DNA of 43,680 nt from Lentimicrobiaceae bacterium. Lineage in GTDB: Bacteria; Bacteroidota; Bacteroidia; Bacteroidales; F082. The notes beneath the pieces were generated by a model, which saw only the letters and a list, made by a program, of their open reading frames with translations, was not told the origin of the DNA and searched no databases. The stretch spans positions 11,495-55,174 of the forward strand of contig PANC01000012.1 of assembly GCA_002708315.1 (NCBI GenBank), given 5' to 3'. Position 1 is the first letter of the stretch. Each line of letters starts with the position of its first letter. Made by a program: the position numbers and the translations under genes. Positions 15,974 to 24,308 of this stretch are shown piece by piece.

Positions 15974-16672
15974 TTATTTTATCTCTGAAACGTCATCCTG
16001 TTTTAAAAATTCATCCTCAGACACTCGGTTACCATTTTCATCGTAATAATCCCAGTTATCAGACTGCACACCGTAGTGATATTTACCTCTTATCTGAAGT
16101 TCACCATCGGGATGGTAATGAAGGAAAGCTCCATGAGGTTTACCATCTAAATAATAACTTTCTGTCATCAAAATACCATCTTGAAAATACTTAATTAGCT
16201 TTCCATTCTTTTTATCATTACTATAATTAATCACCTCCGCAGGTTGCCCGTTAATAGGATAATAGGTTATACATTCCCCTTCTAAAGTCCCATTCATATA
16301 TGTTTCAGATGAAATAATTGGGTTTTTATCCTCATCAAGAAAATATTTCCAATTACCATCCTTCTTTTCATTGAAATAAACCCCTTCTGCCATAATATTT
16401 CCACTTTTGTAATATGTTATTGTATTGGCAATAATACCATCATCAGAGTATTCCACAATGGCAGACGTTTGGCCGGTATTAAAATAGTATGTGAAAGTAC
16501 CATAGGGCTTATCATTTTTGAACTGACCTTGATATTTCTTTTTGCCATTCTCAAATGACCTGACATATGGACCTTCTTTCATTCCATTCGCATTCCGTTT
16601 ATTTGTTCCCTGTGAGATGGAGCAAAAAGGAGTAAGAACTAAGACTGCTAAAATGATAATTATGTTTCTCAT
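15974..16672 (-). CDS. Exported MORN-repeat protein
   Basis: A 232-residue protein with an N-terminal signal peptide (MRNIIIILAVLVLTPFCSIS, cleavage near SQG). The mature part is a run of about eight MORN-like repeats of the type kkG.w.yyf..G.....y, for example KPYGTFTYYFNTGQ, KKDGNWKYFLDED and KPHGAFLHYHPDG. In Bacteroidota such proteins are often annotated as YwqK-family antitoxin-like, but no toxin is next door and the signal peptide argues for a periplasmic or outer-membrane role. Function unknown. It is divergent from recR and convergent with the HAD gene. A second MORN protein of similar build lies at 34737-35387. Confidence 0.8.
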   Translation of the reverse strand: MRNIIIILAVLVLTPFCSISQGTNKRNANGMKEGPYVRSFENGKKKYQGQFKNDKPYGTFTYYFNTGQTSAIVEYSDDGIIANTITYYKSGNIMAEGVYFNEKKDGNWKYFLDEDKNPIISSETYMNGTLEGECITYYPINGQPAEVINYSNDKKNGKLIKYFQDGILMTESYYLDGKPHGAFLHYHPDGELQIRGKYHYGVQSDNWDYYDENGNRVSEDEFLKQDDVSEIK

Positions 16673-16718
16673 GTTAAAAAAATATTTCGATATAAAATTA
16701 TTTATTTTATGAACATGC

Positions 16719-16726
16719 TACCTTTG
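16719..16726 (+). promoter_or_regulatory. -7 element of recR
   Basis: TACCTTTG, a perfect TAnnTTTG, 22 bases before the TTG start of recR. Confidence 0.45.
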
Positions 16727-16748
16727 CAATTAACTAATTTTTTTTGAT

Positions 16749-17363
16749 TTGAACGATTATTCATCCAAACTGTTGGAATCAGCAGTATCAGAACTCTCTA
16801 GATTGCCCGGTATTGGCAAGAAAACTGCGTTAAGATTAGCTCTTCATATTTTAAAGGAAGATAAATCTTATTCGGAAAACTTAGGTGTTTCGATTATCAA
16901 TCTCAGAAAAGAAGTTCTATTTTGCAATAAGTGCAATAACCTCAGCGATGCAGATGTCTGTGGAATTTGTTCAAACTCAAAGCGAGATGAAACACTTGTT
17001 TGCGTGGTTGAAGATATCAGAGATGTAATGGCGATAGAGAAAACATCACAATTCAATGGTCTATACCATGTTTTAGGTGGCATAATAAACCCCATTGAAG
17101 GAATAGGACCCAATGACATTACCATCTCACACCTAATTAAAAGGGTTAATATTGAGAATTTAACCGAGCTTATTTTAGCACTACCCGCAACTGTAGAAGG
17201 AGATACAACTAATTACTACATATATAAATTAGTAAGTGAATTTGACGTAAAAATTACAACAATTGCCCGTGGTGTTGCAATTGGTGATGACCTAGAATAT
17301 ACAGACGAGATAACCCTCGGACGTTCCATACTAAACAGGCTACCGTTTAGTGATAGCCATTAG
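16749..17363 (+). CDS. recR: Recombination mediator RecR
   Basis: A 204-residue RecR of normal length; with RecF/RecO it helps load RecA on gapped single-stranded DNA. The N-terminal helix-hairpin-helix (LSRLPGIGKKTALRLALH), the four-cysteine zinc motif (CNKC ... CGIC), and the Toprim domain starting VCVVEDIRDVMAIE are all present, with the conserved YHVLGGIINPIEGIGP segment. The start is TTG at 16749: no Met occurs before the zinc motif, and residues NDYSSKLLESAVSELSRLPG align with the normal N-terminus. A -7 element lies 22 bases upstream. Confidence 0.96.
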   Translation: MNDYSSKLLESAVSELSRLPGIGKKTALRLALHILKEDKSYSENLGVSIINLRKEVLFCNKCNNLSDADVCGICSNSKRDETLVCVVEDIRDVMAIEKTSQFNGLYHVLGGIINPIEGIGPNDITISHLIKRVNIENLTELILALPATVEGDTTNYYIYKLVSEFDVKITTIARGVAIGDDLEYTDEITLGRSILNRLPFSDSH

Positions 17364-17411
17364 AAATAATTAAGTAATAAGAGAGTTTTAGCAACAGAAC
17401 GACTCTGAATT

Positions 17412-18047
17412 TTATTTTGAGGTGTAATATTTACAATATTCCTTCAAACCACAAGCGTCACACAATGGTCTTCTTGCCTTGCATACATATCTTCCGTGAA
17501 GTATAAGCCAATGGTGAGCCAAAGGGATAATATCTGGGGGAATATATTTTATTAATTGCATCTCGGTATCCAATGGAGTTTTTGAATTTGTAGCAAGACC
17601 AATTCTAGCGGATACTCTAAAAACATGAGTATCAACAGCCATAGCTGGTTTTTCAAAGACAACCGATGCAATAACATTTGCAGTTTTTCTTCCCACACCA
17701 GGTAGCTTTTGTAGCTCATTGATGTCATCAGGTACAATTCCATTAAAATCCTTAGCTAACATCTTACCCATACCACTTAAATGTTTGGCTTTATTATTTG
17801 GGTATGAGCAACTTTTTATGAGCTCAAAAATGTGCTCTACATTAGCATTTGACAACTCATATTCTGTTGGAAAGCTCTTGAAAAAATCAGGGGTTATTAG
17901 ATTTACTCTTTTATCGGTGCACTGAGCTGACAGTATAACAGCAACAAGTAATTCATAGGGCGAGCGGTATTGAAGTTCCGTTTCGGCAACAGGTTGGTGC
18001 TCCTTAAAATAATCTATAACAAGTCTATATCTTTCTTTCTTGGTCAT
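17412..18047 (-). CDS. nth: Endonuclease III
   Basis: A 211-residue DNA glycosylase/AP lyase for oxidised pyrimidines in base-excision repair. The helix-hairpin-helix LPGVGRKTANV carries the catalytic Lys, VDTHVFRVS carries the catalytic Asp, and the C-terminal iron-sulfur loop has the spacing C-x6-C-x2-C-x5-C (CKARRPLCDACGLKEYC). All needed residues are present. It follows the outer-membrane protein gene by 10 bases on the minus strand, so they may share a transcript, and is convergent with recR (48-base gap), placing two DNA-repair genes side by side. Confidence 0.97.
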   Translation of the reverse strand: MTKKERYRLVIDYFKEHQPVAETELQYRSPYELLVAVILSAQCTDKRVNLITPDFFKSFPTEYELSNANVEHIFELIKSCSYPNNKAKHLSGMGKMLAKDFNGIVPDDINELQKLPGVGRKTANVIASVVFEKPAMAVDTHVFRVSARIGLATNSKTPLDTEMQLIKYIPPDIIPLAHHWLILHGRYVCKARRPLCDACGLKEYCKYYTSK

Positions 18048-18057
18048 GCAATTTTAC

Positions 18058-18621
18058 CTAAAGACCAACCCCAAATCCAATTCGTATAACTGGATTTGAA
18101 TACGGTGAATACTGAGATTCCAAAACATTAAAAAGTACTGCAATTGTTGCAAAACCTCGACCACCCACCTGCTGATATAAACCTCCTCCAAGAAATAAGC
18201 TATTTATTGTCCGTCGCATGTTTGTTGATGGATCATAGGCATACTCAACACTCAAGACCTCATACTCAGCATGGCCAAATAACATTTTAAGAAATCTATA
18301 CCTCGCAAATAAGCTACCGCCATAATCATTGAAACTTCTTTTTCCAATACTACCTCCCAGATCATATTTACTGTAGATGTATGTTATTCGTGATCCTACA
18401 TGAAAATCCTGAGTAACCTTATATCCAACCAAAGGTGATATCTCAAAACTACCTCCATAATTCGAGAAACTACCTCCAATCATACCTCCCAGAAACCATG
18501 GATTTGGCTTGTTCACTGACTGCTTTGCATCTCCTATATTCTGATACTGAGAGTGTGCTGAAGATGCTGACACTACCATTAAAAAAATAATTAAAAATCG
18601 CCTTATGGGTGTACCTATCAT
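18058..18621 (-). CDS. Small outer-membrane beta-barrel protein (predicted)
   Basis: A 187-residue exported protein with a signal peptide (RRFLIIFLMVVSASSAHS, cleavage near AHSQ). The mature part shows alternating hydrophobic strands with Gly and aromatic residues (FLGGMIGGSFSNYGGSFEISPLVGYKVT, ending in VIRIGFGVGL here with Leu at the C-terminus), typical of an 8-stranded outer-membrane barrel. I do not recognise the specific family. It is 10 bases upstream of nth on the same strand. Confidence 0.72.
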   Translation of the reverse strand: MIGTPIRRFLIIFLMVVSASSAHSQYQNIGDAKQSVNKPNPWFLGGMIGGSFSNYGGSFEISPLVGYKVTQDFHVGSRITYIYSKYDLGGSIGKRSFNDYGGSLFARYRFLKMLFGHAEYEVLSVEYAYDPSTNMRRTINSLFLGGGLYQQVGGRGFATIAVLFNVLESQYSPYSNPVIRIGFGVGL

Positions 18622-18710
18622 AATTGTTTAATTTTTGAATGCCATAAAAATACAATAAAAATAAATCTTTTGCGTATGATAATTAGTTCCTCAGAAACAA
18701 CTAATAATAA

Positions 18711-18718
18711 TATATTTG
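18711..18718 (+). promoter_or_regulatory. -7 element of the beta-helix lipoprotein gene
   Basis: TATATTTG (TAnnTTTG) 24 bases before the ATG at 18743. Its final TTG opens an in-frame reading frame and could be mistaken for a start codon. Confidence 0.45.
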
Positions 18719-18742
18719 CACCCGAAGAATCTTAATACTTTT

Positions 18743-20308
18743 ATGAAATATCTCTTTCCTCAAATAAAAGCTATTTTTTTAATCATAATTTGCGCCATGG
18801 TTATCCTATATTCTTCATGCAGAAAGGACAATGTAATTGATAATAACCCATCCATTACGCTGAATTTTTCTGCTGATTCAGTAATCTTTGATACGGTTTT
18901 CACCTCCCTAGGATCTGCTACTAAGCAACTCAGAGTATACAACAATAGCAAAAGTAAGATACAAATATCAAGTATTAGGGTTGGTATGGGTGATCAATCA
19001 GCATATAGAATAAATGTGGATGGTGAATCTGGATTCATATTTTCAGACATTGAACTCGCCGGTGGTGATAGTCTATATATCTTTGCAAGGGTAACCATTG
19101 ACCCTCAAAACATAAATAATCCTTATGTGATTGAAGATGAAATAGAGTTTATAACAAATGGAAATAACCAAACAATAAAACTTGTGGCCTGGGGGCAGGA
19201 TGCCAATTATATAATTGCAGACACATATATCGAGGGTTTACCTCCATTTAAAATAATTGCAGATAGCCTTGAGACAGTCTATTGGAGAAAGGATAAACCA
19301 TATGTAATATATGGGTTTGCCGTTATTGATTCATATGGTAAGTTGGTAATAGAAGAAGGCTCAAAGATTTACTTTCATAGTAATTCGGGTCTTTGGGCAT
19401 ATATTGATGGAGTTCTTAATGTTTTAGGAACAATTGAAGAGCCGGTATACTTTCAAGGTGATAGACTAGAAGGTTTTTATAATGATGTACCAGGACAATG
19501 GGACCGAATATGGTTAATGGAGGGAAGGCAAGGATTTGATCATATAATAGAGAATGCCAAAATCAAAAATGGGTTCATTGGCATACAAGTTGAATCATTC
19601 AGCAGAGTGACGGAGAATAGACTAAAATTAAACAATGTAACCGTGGAAAATATGGATGGCATTGGAATACTTTCTCGAATATTTAGTGTTGAAGCCACAA
19701 ATACAGTAGTTTCAAACTGTGGGGCATATAACTTAGCTCTCACAGGAGGTGGTTACTATAGTTTCACTCAGAGTACAATTGCAGCATATTGGCCATATTC
19801 TGTCAGAAATACTCCCTCTGTTTTCATAAACAATTATCTTCTTGATTCCATAGATAATCCGATTCCAATTCCCATAAACTGCAATTTTGATAATAGCATA
19901 ATTTATGGGTCAAATGAAAATGAATTTGAAACTGATATGACAGGTGATACTGATTCTTTATACTTTTTTAGAAATAGTTTGATAAAAACAACACACAACA
20001 TAACCAATCCGGATATTTATATTAACGTTCTAAATAATGAAAATCCATTATTTGAAAGCATTGAAAACAATGATTACCGAGTTGATTCACTTTCTCCTGC
20101 AATAGGAAAAGCTGATTTAGCAATAGCGTCAACAGTTCCTTACGACATAATAGGTAACTCTCGTTTACCATTGCCTGATGTGGGAGCATATCAATTTATT
20201 CCTGGTCAAAATGTTGATGATAAAAGTTTGGGGCCAGTAAATCATATGTCACCAATAAAGAAATTAACTCATCTTTTTAAAAGAGGTAATTATCCAAAGC
20301 TGAAATAA
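18743..20308 (+). CDS. Predicted surface or periplasmic lipoprotein with right-handed beta-helix
   Basis: From the ATG at 18743 the protein is 521 residues and begins with a lipoprotein signal ending in the lipobox ILYSSC. An upstream TTG at 18716 lies inside the -7 element and is not the start. Residues about 30-150 look like an Ig-like/ASPM-type beta domain (FDTVFTSLGSATKQLRVYNNSKSKIQI and RVTIDPQN), and the rest has repeated short strands with Asn/Gly turns (GSKIYFHSNSGLW, AKIKNGFIGI, LNNVTVENMDGIGI) typical of a pectate-lyase-like beta-helix; it ends in VGAYQF, common at the end of such proteins. Enzymatic activity is not evident. The kinase gene starts 3 bases after its stop. Confidence 0.8.
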   Translation: MKYLFPQIKAIFLIIICAMVILYSSCRKDNVIDNNPSITLNFSADSVIFDTVFTSLGSATKQLRVYNNSKSKIQISSIRVGMGDQSAYRINVDGESGFIFSDIELAGGDSLYIFARVTIDPQNINNPYVIEDEIEFITNGNNQTIKLVAWGQDANYIIADTYIEGLPPFKIIADSLETVYWRKDKPYVIYGFAVIDSYGKLVIEEGSKIYFHSNSGLWAYIDGVLNVLGTIEEPVYFQGDRLEGFYNDVPGQWDRIWLMEGRQGFDHIIENAKIKNGFIGIQVESFSRVTENRLKLNNVTVENMDGIGILSRIFSVEATNTVVSNCGAYNLALTGGGYYSFTQSTIAAYWPYSVRNTPSVFINNYLLDSIDNPIPIPINCNFDNSIIYGSNENEFETDMTGDTDSLYFFRNSLIKTTHNITNPDIYINVLNNENPLFESIENNDYRVDSLSPAIGKADLAIASTVPYDIIGNSRLPLPDVGAYQFIPGQNVDDKSLGPVNHMSPIKKLTHLFKRGNYPKLK

Positions 20309-20311
20309 AAT

Positions 20312-20833
20312 ATGATTATAGGAATCGGTGGAATAAGTAATTCTGGAAAATCAAAACTCGCAGGTAGGTTGAAAGATTATTTTAAGGATAAAAAAGTCTC
20401 TGTTCTATGCCAGGATGATTATACATTTCCAAAGGATAAAATACCAAGCGTAAAAGATCATGTGGATTGGGAACATCCAGATTCAATTGATTATAAGTGG
20501 TTTCACAAGACTTTAGTTGAACATGACAAAATATTCGACATTGTCATTGTTGAAGGAATTTTTGCATTTCATCATGAGCCAACTAATGTTTTAATGGACA
20601 TAAAAATATTTCTTTCTTTAGCTAAGAACATATTTATGGTTAGAAAAAGTAATGATTTACGATGGGGTAAAGAACCCGATTGGTATGTAGAACATATATG
20701 GAATAGTCATTGTGAATATTGCGGTCATTATTCAGATATAGATGCCTTAGCAATAAACTCCGATAACCCTATTGACTTAAAAGAGGTAATCTCTTTCATG
20801 TCTGAATCATTGATCTGGAGAGATATCATTTAA
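20312..20833 (+). CDS. P-loop nucleoside kinase-like protein (uridine/nicotinamide riboside kinase type)
   Basis: A 173-residue cytosolic P-loop protein. The Walker A motif is GISNSGKS (7-14); residues QDDYTFP (about 35-41) occupy the place of the catalytic Asp-Asp segment of uridine and nicotinamide riboside kinases, followed by HVDWEHPDSID, which matches the WDxPxxxD substrate pattern, and by VIVEGIFAF, the Walker-B-like strand. It is somewhat shorter than typical uridine kinase (about 210). The closest described enzymes I can think of are eukaryotic-type NRK1; the natural substrate remains uncertain. It starts 3 bases after the lipoprotein gene, an odd partner. Confidence 0.72.
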   Translation: MIIGIGGISNSGKSKLAGRLKDYFKDKKVSVLCQDDYTFPKDKIPSVKDHVDWEHPDSIDYKWFHKTLVEHDKIFDIVIVEGIFAFHHEPTNVLMDIKIFLSLAKNIFMVRKSNDLRWGKEPDWYVEHIWNSHCEYCGHYSDIDALAINSDNPIDLKEVISFMSESLIWRDII

Positions 20834-20897
20834 TAACAAAAATTTACTTGCCATTATATTCATTAGGCTTCTTTTCGCTTTTAAATAATATAAGTTG

Positions 20898-20905
20898 TAA
20901 ATTTG
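20898..20905 (+). promoter_or_regulatory. -7 element of the Cu/Zn efflux permease gene
   Basis: TAAATTTG (TAnnTTTG) lies 16 bases before the TTG start at 20922 and supports that start. The -33 region has only TTTC-like matches. Confidence 0.4.
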
Positions 20906-20921
20906 TTTAAAACTGATTCAA

Positions 20922-22190
20922 TTGGATTATCTTAATCAATACATAAGTGCATTGATATCATTGTCAGTTGATATGGCACCATATCTTATTTTAGGATTTT
21001 TAATCGCTGGTATATTGAAGGTTGTGGTACCTCCTAATATTATGACAAAATATCTTGGTAAAAGCAACACTTCTTCGGTTGTAAATGCAAGTTTATTTGG
21101 TATACCATTACCATTATGTTCCTGTGGTGTTCTTCCAACAGGAATATCTTTATATAAAAATGGTGCTTCAAAAGGATCGTCAGTATCATTTCTAATATCA
21201 ACACCTCAAACTGGAGTAGATTCAATGTTGGTAACTTGGTCTATGCTTGGGTTACCAATGGCAATTCTAAGACCTATATTAGCTTTTTTTACAGGCGTTG
21301 CAGGAGGAATCCTCACAAATATATTTGATAAAACAAGGCTCCCAAATCATATTGAAGTTACTAAAGATAAAAAAAATAAAGGCTCTCGTCTAGTGGAGAT
21401 ATTTAGATATGCTTTCATAGAAATGGTTGATGATTTAGCAAAATGGCTAATTATTGGACTTCTAATTGCATCTTTTATTACGGTTGCTGTACCTGATAAT
21501 TTCTTTAAAGAATTTAACATAACTGGTCTAACTGGTATGATTTTAATACTTGTTGTTTCCATTCCCTTATATATTTGTGCTACAGCATCAGTTCCAATTG
21601 CAGCTGTATTGCTGTTAAAAGGTCTGTCCCCAGGTGCCATACTAGTATTCCTAATGGCAGGTCCTGCTACAAATGCAGCTACAATTACCGTTATTGGTAA
21701 AAATCTTGGCAAAAGAGCACTCATAGTCTATATGGCCTCTCTGGTAATTGGATCGTTATTATTCGGATTATTAATTGATAACTTTCTTCCATATGAATGG
21801 TTTATGCCCATGGCCTCAATGATGGGAGATCATCAGCACGAAATATTGCCCATGTGGTTAAGTATCTCTTCTGCAGTGATACTTTCATTATTTATTTTTT
21901 ATAGCTTCATAAAGTCATCCCATAAGTGGTTTAAAAGAAAAGCTAAAAGCCTAAAACCTACTGAAATGAATTACTTAAATGATATCTCAATAGGTGTTGA
22001 TGGTATGACATGTAATAAATGTAAAGCTAAAATTGAGGGTGGTTTAAATTCATTAGATGGTGTATTAATTGTTAATGCTGATATTAAGACAAAGGCAGTA
22101 TCAATAAAAGGGGAACAACTTGATCTAACAAAGATTGAGAATAAAGTAATAGAGATGGGTTATGAGTTTAAGGGAATAATTTCCAATTAG
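20922..22190 (+). CDS. SO_0444-type Cu/Zn efflux permease with C-terminal HMA domain
   Basis: A 422-residue inner-membrane protein of the permease (DUF318-like) type. Hydrophobic segments span residues about 8-340 in two blocks. The diagnostic first-block motif FGIPLPLCSCGVLPTG (Cys66 and Cys68) and the second-block motif SVPIAAVLLLKGLSPGAILVFLMAGPATN are present, both typical of the SO_0444 family of metal exporters. Residues about 358-420 form a heavy-metal-associated domain with MTCNKC (Cys364, Cys367), which would receive Cu or Zn in the cytosol. The start is TTG at 20922; the first internal Met lies within the first helix. It is convergent with mscS (77 bases). No metal-responsive regulator gene is adjacent. 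Confidence 0.88.
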   Translation: MDYLNQYISALISLSVDMAPYLILGFLIAGILKVVVPPNIMTKYLGKSNTSSVVNASLFGIPLPLCSCGVLPTGISLYKNGASKGSSVSFLISTPQTGVDSMLVTWSMLGLPMAILRPILAFFTGVAGGILTNIFDKTRLPNHIEVTKDKKNKGSRLVEIFRYAFIEMVDDLAKWLIIGLLIASFITVAVPDNFFKEFNITGLTGMILILVVSIPLYICATASVPIAAVLLLKGLSPGAILVFLMAGPATNAATITVIGKNLGKRALIVYMASLVIGSLLFGLLIDNFLPYEWFMPMASMMGDHQHEILPMWLSISSAVILSLFIFYSFIKSSHKWFKRKAKSLKPTEMNYLNDISIGVDGMTCNKCKAKIEGGLNSLDGVLIVNADIKTKAVSIKGEQLDLTKIENKVIEMGYEFKGIISN

Positions 22191-22267
22191 GATTTAAAGA
22201 TATCCTTAACAACATTCTTTTCATCTAGGAAATGGCTTACGCTATTCCCTTCATTTATTCTTTCGAA

Positions 22268-23527
22268 TTAATTTTCAATAATGCTTGTAATATCATTATT
22301 GGTTGGATATTGGAATACTTTGAGATTGAACTCAGGTATCACCGCAAGAATATGATCAAAAATATCTGCCTGTATGTCCTCATATTCCCCCCAATCAATA
22401 GTAGTTGTGAATACATACAATTGAATGGGCAACCCCTTTTCTGTTGGTTGCAGGTGCCTAACAAGAAAAGTCATATCATCGTGGATATCCGATCTTTCTC
22501 TCAAGTATTCTTTTAAATATTCTCTGAATATTCCAATATTAGTCTGCCTTCTTCCATTTACTGTTACAGATGTATCTACCTTGTTATTCTTATTAAAAGT
22601 TAAAATTTCTTTTTCGCGATTCGTGACATAACTTGCCAATACATCCACCTTGGAAAATGCTTCAAGCATTTTTTCATCACAAAACCTCACACTATTCATA
22701 TCAATATTTATGGATCGCTTTATTCTTCTACCTCCTGAATCTTCCATACCCCGCCAATTCTGAAAAGATTCTGATATTAGACTATATGTAGGAAGAGTGA
22801 TTATGGTTTTATCAAAATTTTGAACCTTAACTGTGGTCAAGTTTATCTCCATTACTGTCCCATCAGCACCATACTTGGGCATGGTAATCCAATCACCTAT
22901 GGCAATCATCTTATTAAAAATCAGTTGAAGTCCACCAACAAATCCTAATATAGGGTCACGGAATATCAACATTAGAACAGCAGATAAGGTACCCAAACCT
23001 AGTAGTATAGAACTTATATCCTTGTCAAATAAATAACCAACAATGCCTAGAAGAGCAATTATGTACCCAATAATCTTGAGAACCTGTATTATCCCAGAAA
23101 TTGGGTGATCCTTCGCAATGTTGAACCTATTATAGTAATCATTTATAGTTGACAAAATACTTTGAAAAACCAATGCTAATGTTATATAAAGAAAAATGAT
23201 CACCATCCCTTCTATAAATACATCCGCAGGTTCTGCAATAAATAATTTACTTTCAAGCGTAAAATACATAAGTACAATAGGCGCTAGGTAGGATATGCGA
23301 AGAAAAAAACTATTCTTCATCAGTAAATCATCAAAGTGATTGGTAGTTCTATGTGCAATTGGCCTTATTACCTTTCTTAATATTATTACCGTTAATTTGT
23401 ACAAAATGTATGAAGTAATTATTAAGACTAGATACCCTAAAATTGTAAACAGCAATCCAGATATATGATCTGACATGCCCATACCTTTAAAAAAGTTGAT
23501 AATGTAATTCTTTAATTCTAACAACAT
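22268..23527 (-). CDS. Mechanosensitive ion channel, MscS family
   Basis: A 419-residue channel. About five hydrophobic segments lie in the first 190 residues; the pore-lining helix and the following MscS beta domain are recognisable in FRDPILGFVGGLQLIFNKMIAIGDWI and the sequence VMEINLTTVKVQNFDKTIITLPT. Its layout is like E. coli YbdG: an extra N-terminal helix set plus a soluble C-terminal domain ending about VIPEFNLKVFQYPTNND. The stop codon TAA at 22268-22270 is followed by 26 further sense codons in the same frame (see findings). It is the last gene of a leftward seven-gene cluster, starting 19 bases after the preceding gene. Confidence 0.92.
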   Translation of the reverse strand: MLLELKNYIINFFKGMGMSDHISGLLFTILGYLVLIITSYILYKLTVIILRKVIRPIAHRTTNHFDDLLMKNSFFLRISYLAPIVLMYFTLESKLFIAEPADVFIEGMVIIFLYITLALVFQSILSTINDYYNRFNIAKDHPISGIIQVLKIIGYIIALLGIVGYLFDKDISSILLGLGTLSAVLMLIFRDPILGFVGGLQLIFNKMIAIGDWITMPKYGADGTVMEINLTTVKVQNFDKTIITLPTYSLISESFQNWRGMEDSGGRRIKRSINIDMNSVRFCDEKMLEAFSKVDVLASYVTNREKEILTFNKNNKVDTSVTVNGRRQTNIGIFREYLKEYLRERSDIHDDMTFLVRHLQPTEKGLPIQLYVFTTTIDWGEYEDIQADIFDHILAVIPEFNLKVFQYPTNNDITSIIEN

Positions 23528-23546
23528 AGGATGAAAATATTTTAGT

Positions 23547-24254
23547 TTACTTTATTTTAGAGTAGGCATCTTGGTAGTACTTTCTGATTTTGGGGAGTCT
23601 TTCAATATATCTATTTTGATCATAAATTCTGACAAAGTCTGTTAATCCAGATGCATCATAAACACTGAGCTGCGCGGCATCAAAAATCATATCATGAACA
23701 TTATATTTAATTTTTTTTGTTAACTCCTCGAAAATTTCCCATTTAGGATACCCTTCTACCTTTAAATAGAAAAATTCTTTCACATCAAGATCTTCATATA
23801 TTCCATCATTTACTTTTTTAAGATTGAAAAATTTACGAACATAAATTTTGCTTTCATAGGGTGAAATTTTACGTGACTTCTTAAAATCTACTCCCTCATC
23901 AATGAAATGACTAATTATTTCACCCGCTAAATTATATGATACTTTTTTAAATCTAATAATACTCACTGGCTTATTCTCAATAAACAGCGTGCCAGGAACA
24001 GCATCAAAATTAAGGTTACAACTACTTTTTATTTTTTGTGTGGCTCTTATTATTTGTTCATCATGATAATTAACTCTTGTTACAACGAACAATGCTTCTG
24101 GTTCCAATTTATCTGGTATGGTAGTTCCATGATAACCAGGGTATGGTTCCAATGACTCTAGAATCAATGCTTTACTTTTTGTTTCATTCACTACTGAAGC
24201 AAGTTTCTCTTTCTTTAGAATTGTACCAACTGTCCTTATAATATCAATGCTCAT
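23547..24254 (-). CDS. Uncharacterised 235-residue protein
   Basis: I do not recognise this protein. It has no signal peptide or membrane helix, so it is probably cytosolic. It has a moderately hydrophobic alpha/beta pattern with features such as LESLEPYPGYHG (32-43), VPGTLFIENKPVSIIRF and DASGLTDFVRIYDQNRY near the C-terminus, which is rich in Tyr, Lys and Arg. It sits between the TPMT-like methyltransferase (54 bases upstream) and mscS (19 bases downstream) in a same-strand cluster. A search against Bacteroidota proteins would decide whether it is a conserved family. Confidence 0.7.
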   Translation of the reverse strand: MSIDIIRTVGTILKKEKLASVVNETKSKALILESLEPYPGYHGTTIPDKLEPEALFVVTRVNYHDEQIIRATQKIKSSCNLNFDAVPGTLFIENKPVSIIRFKKVSYNLAGEIISHFIDEGVDFKKSRKISPYESKIYVRKFFNLKKVNDGIYEDLDVKEFFYLKVEGYPKWEIFEELTKKIKYNVHDMIFDAAQLSVYDASGLTDFVRIYDQNRYIERLPKIRKYYQDAYSKIK

Positions 24255-24308
24255 AATAAACCATTTAAATAATTGTGATGTGCTAATATAATAAGAATTT
24301 ATCTTGTA

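Noticed and set aside
15974-16672. MORN protein as the antitoxin of a toxin-antitoxin pair (YwqK-like name)
   Set aside because: It has a signal peptide and no toxin-like gene is adjacent; the antitoxin label is only a database habit for such repeats.
17380-17412. AGAGT...ACTCT after recR as a terminator
   Set aside because: Five-base stem with a 15-base loop, too weak to claim.
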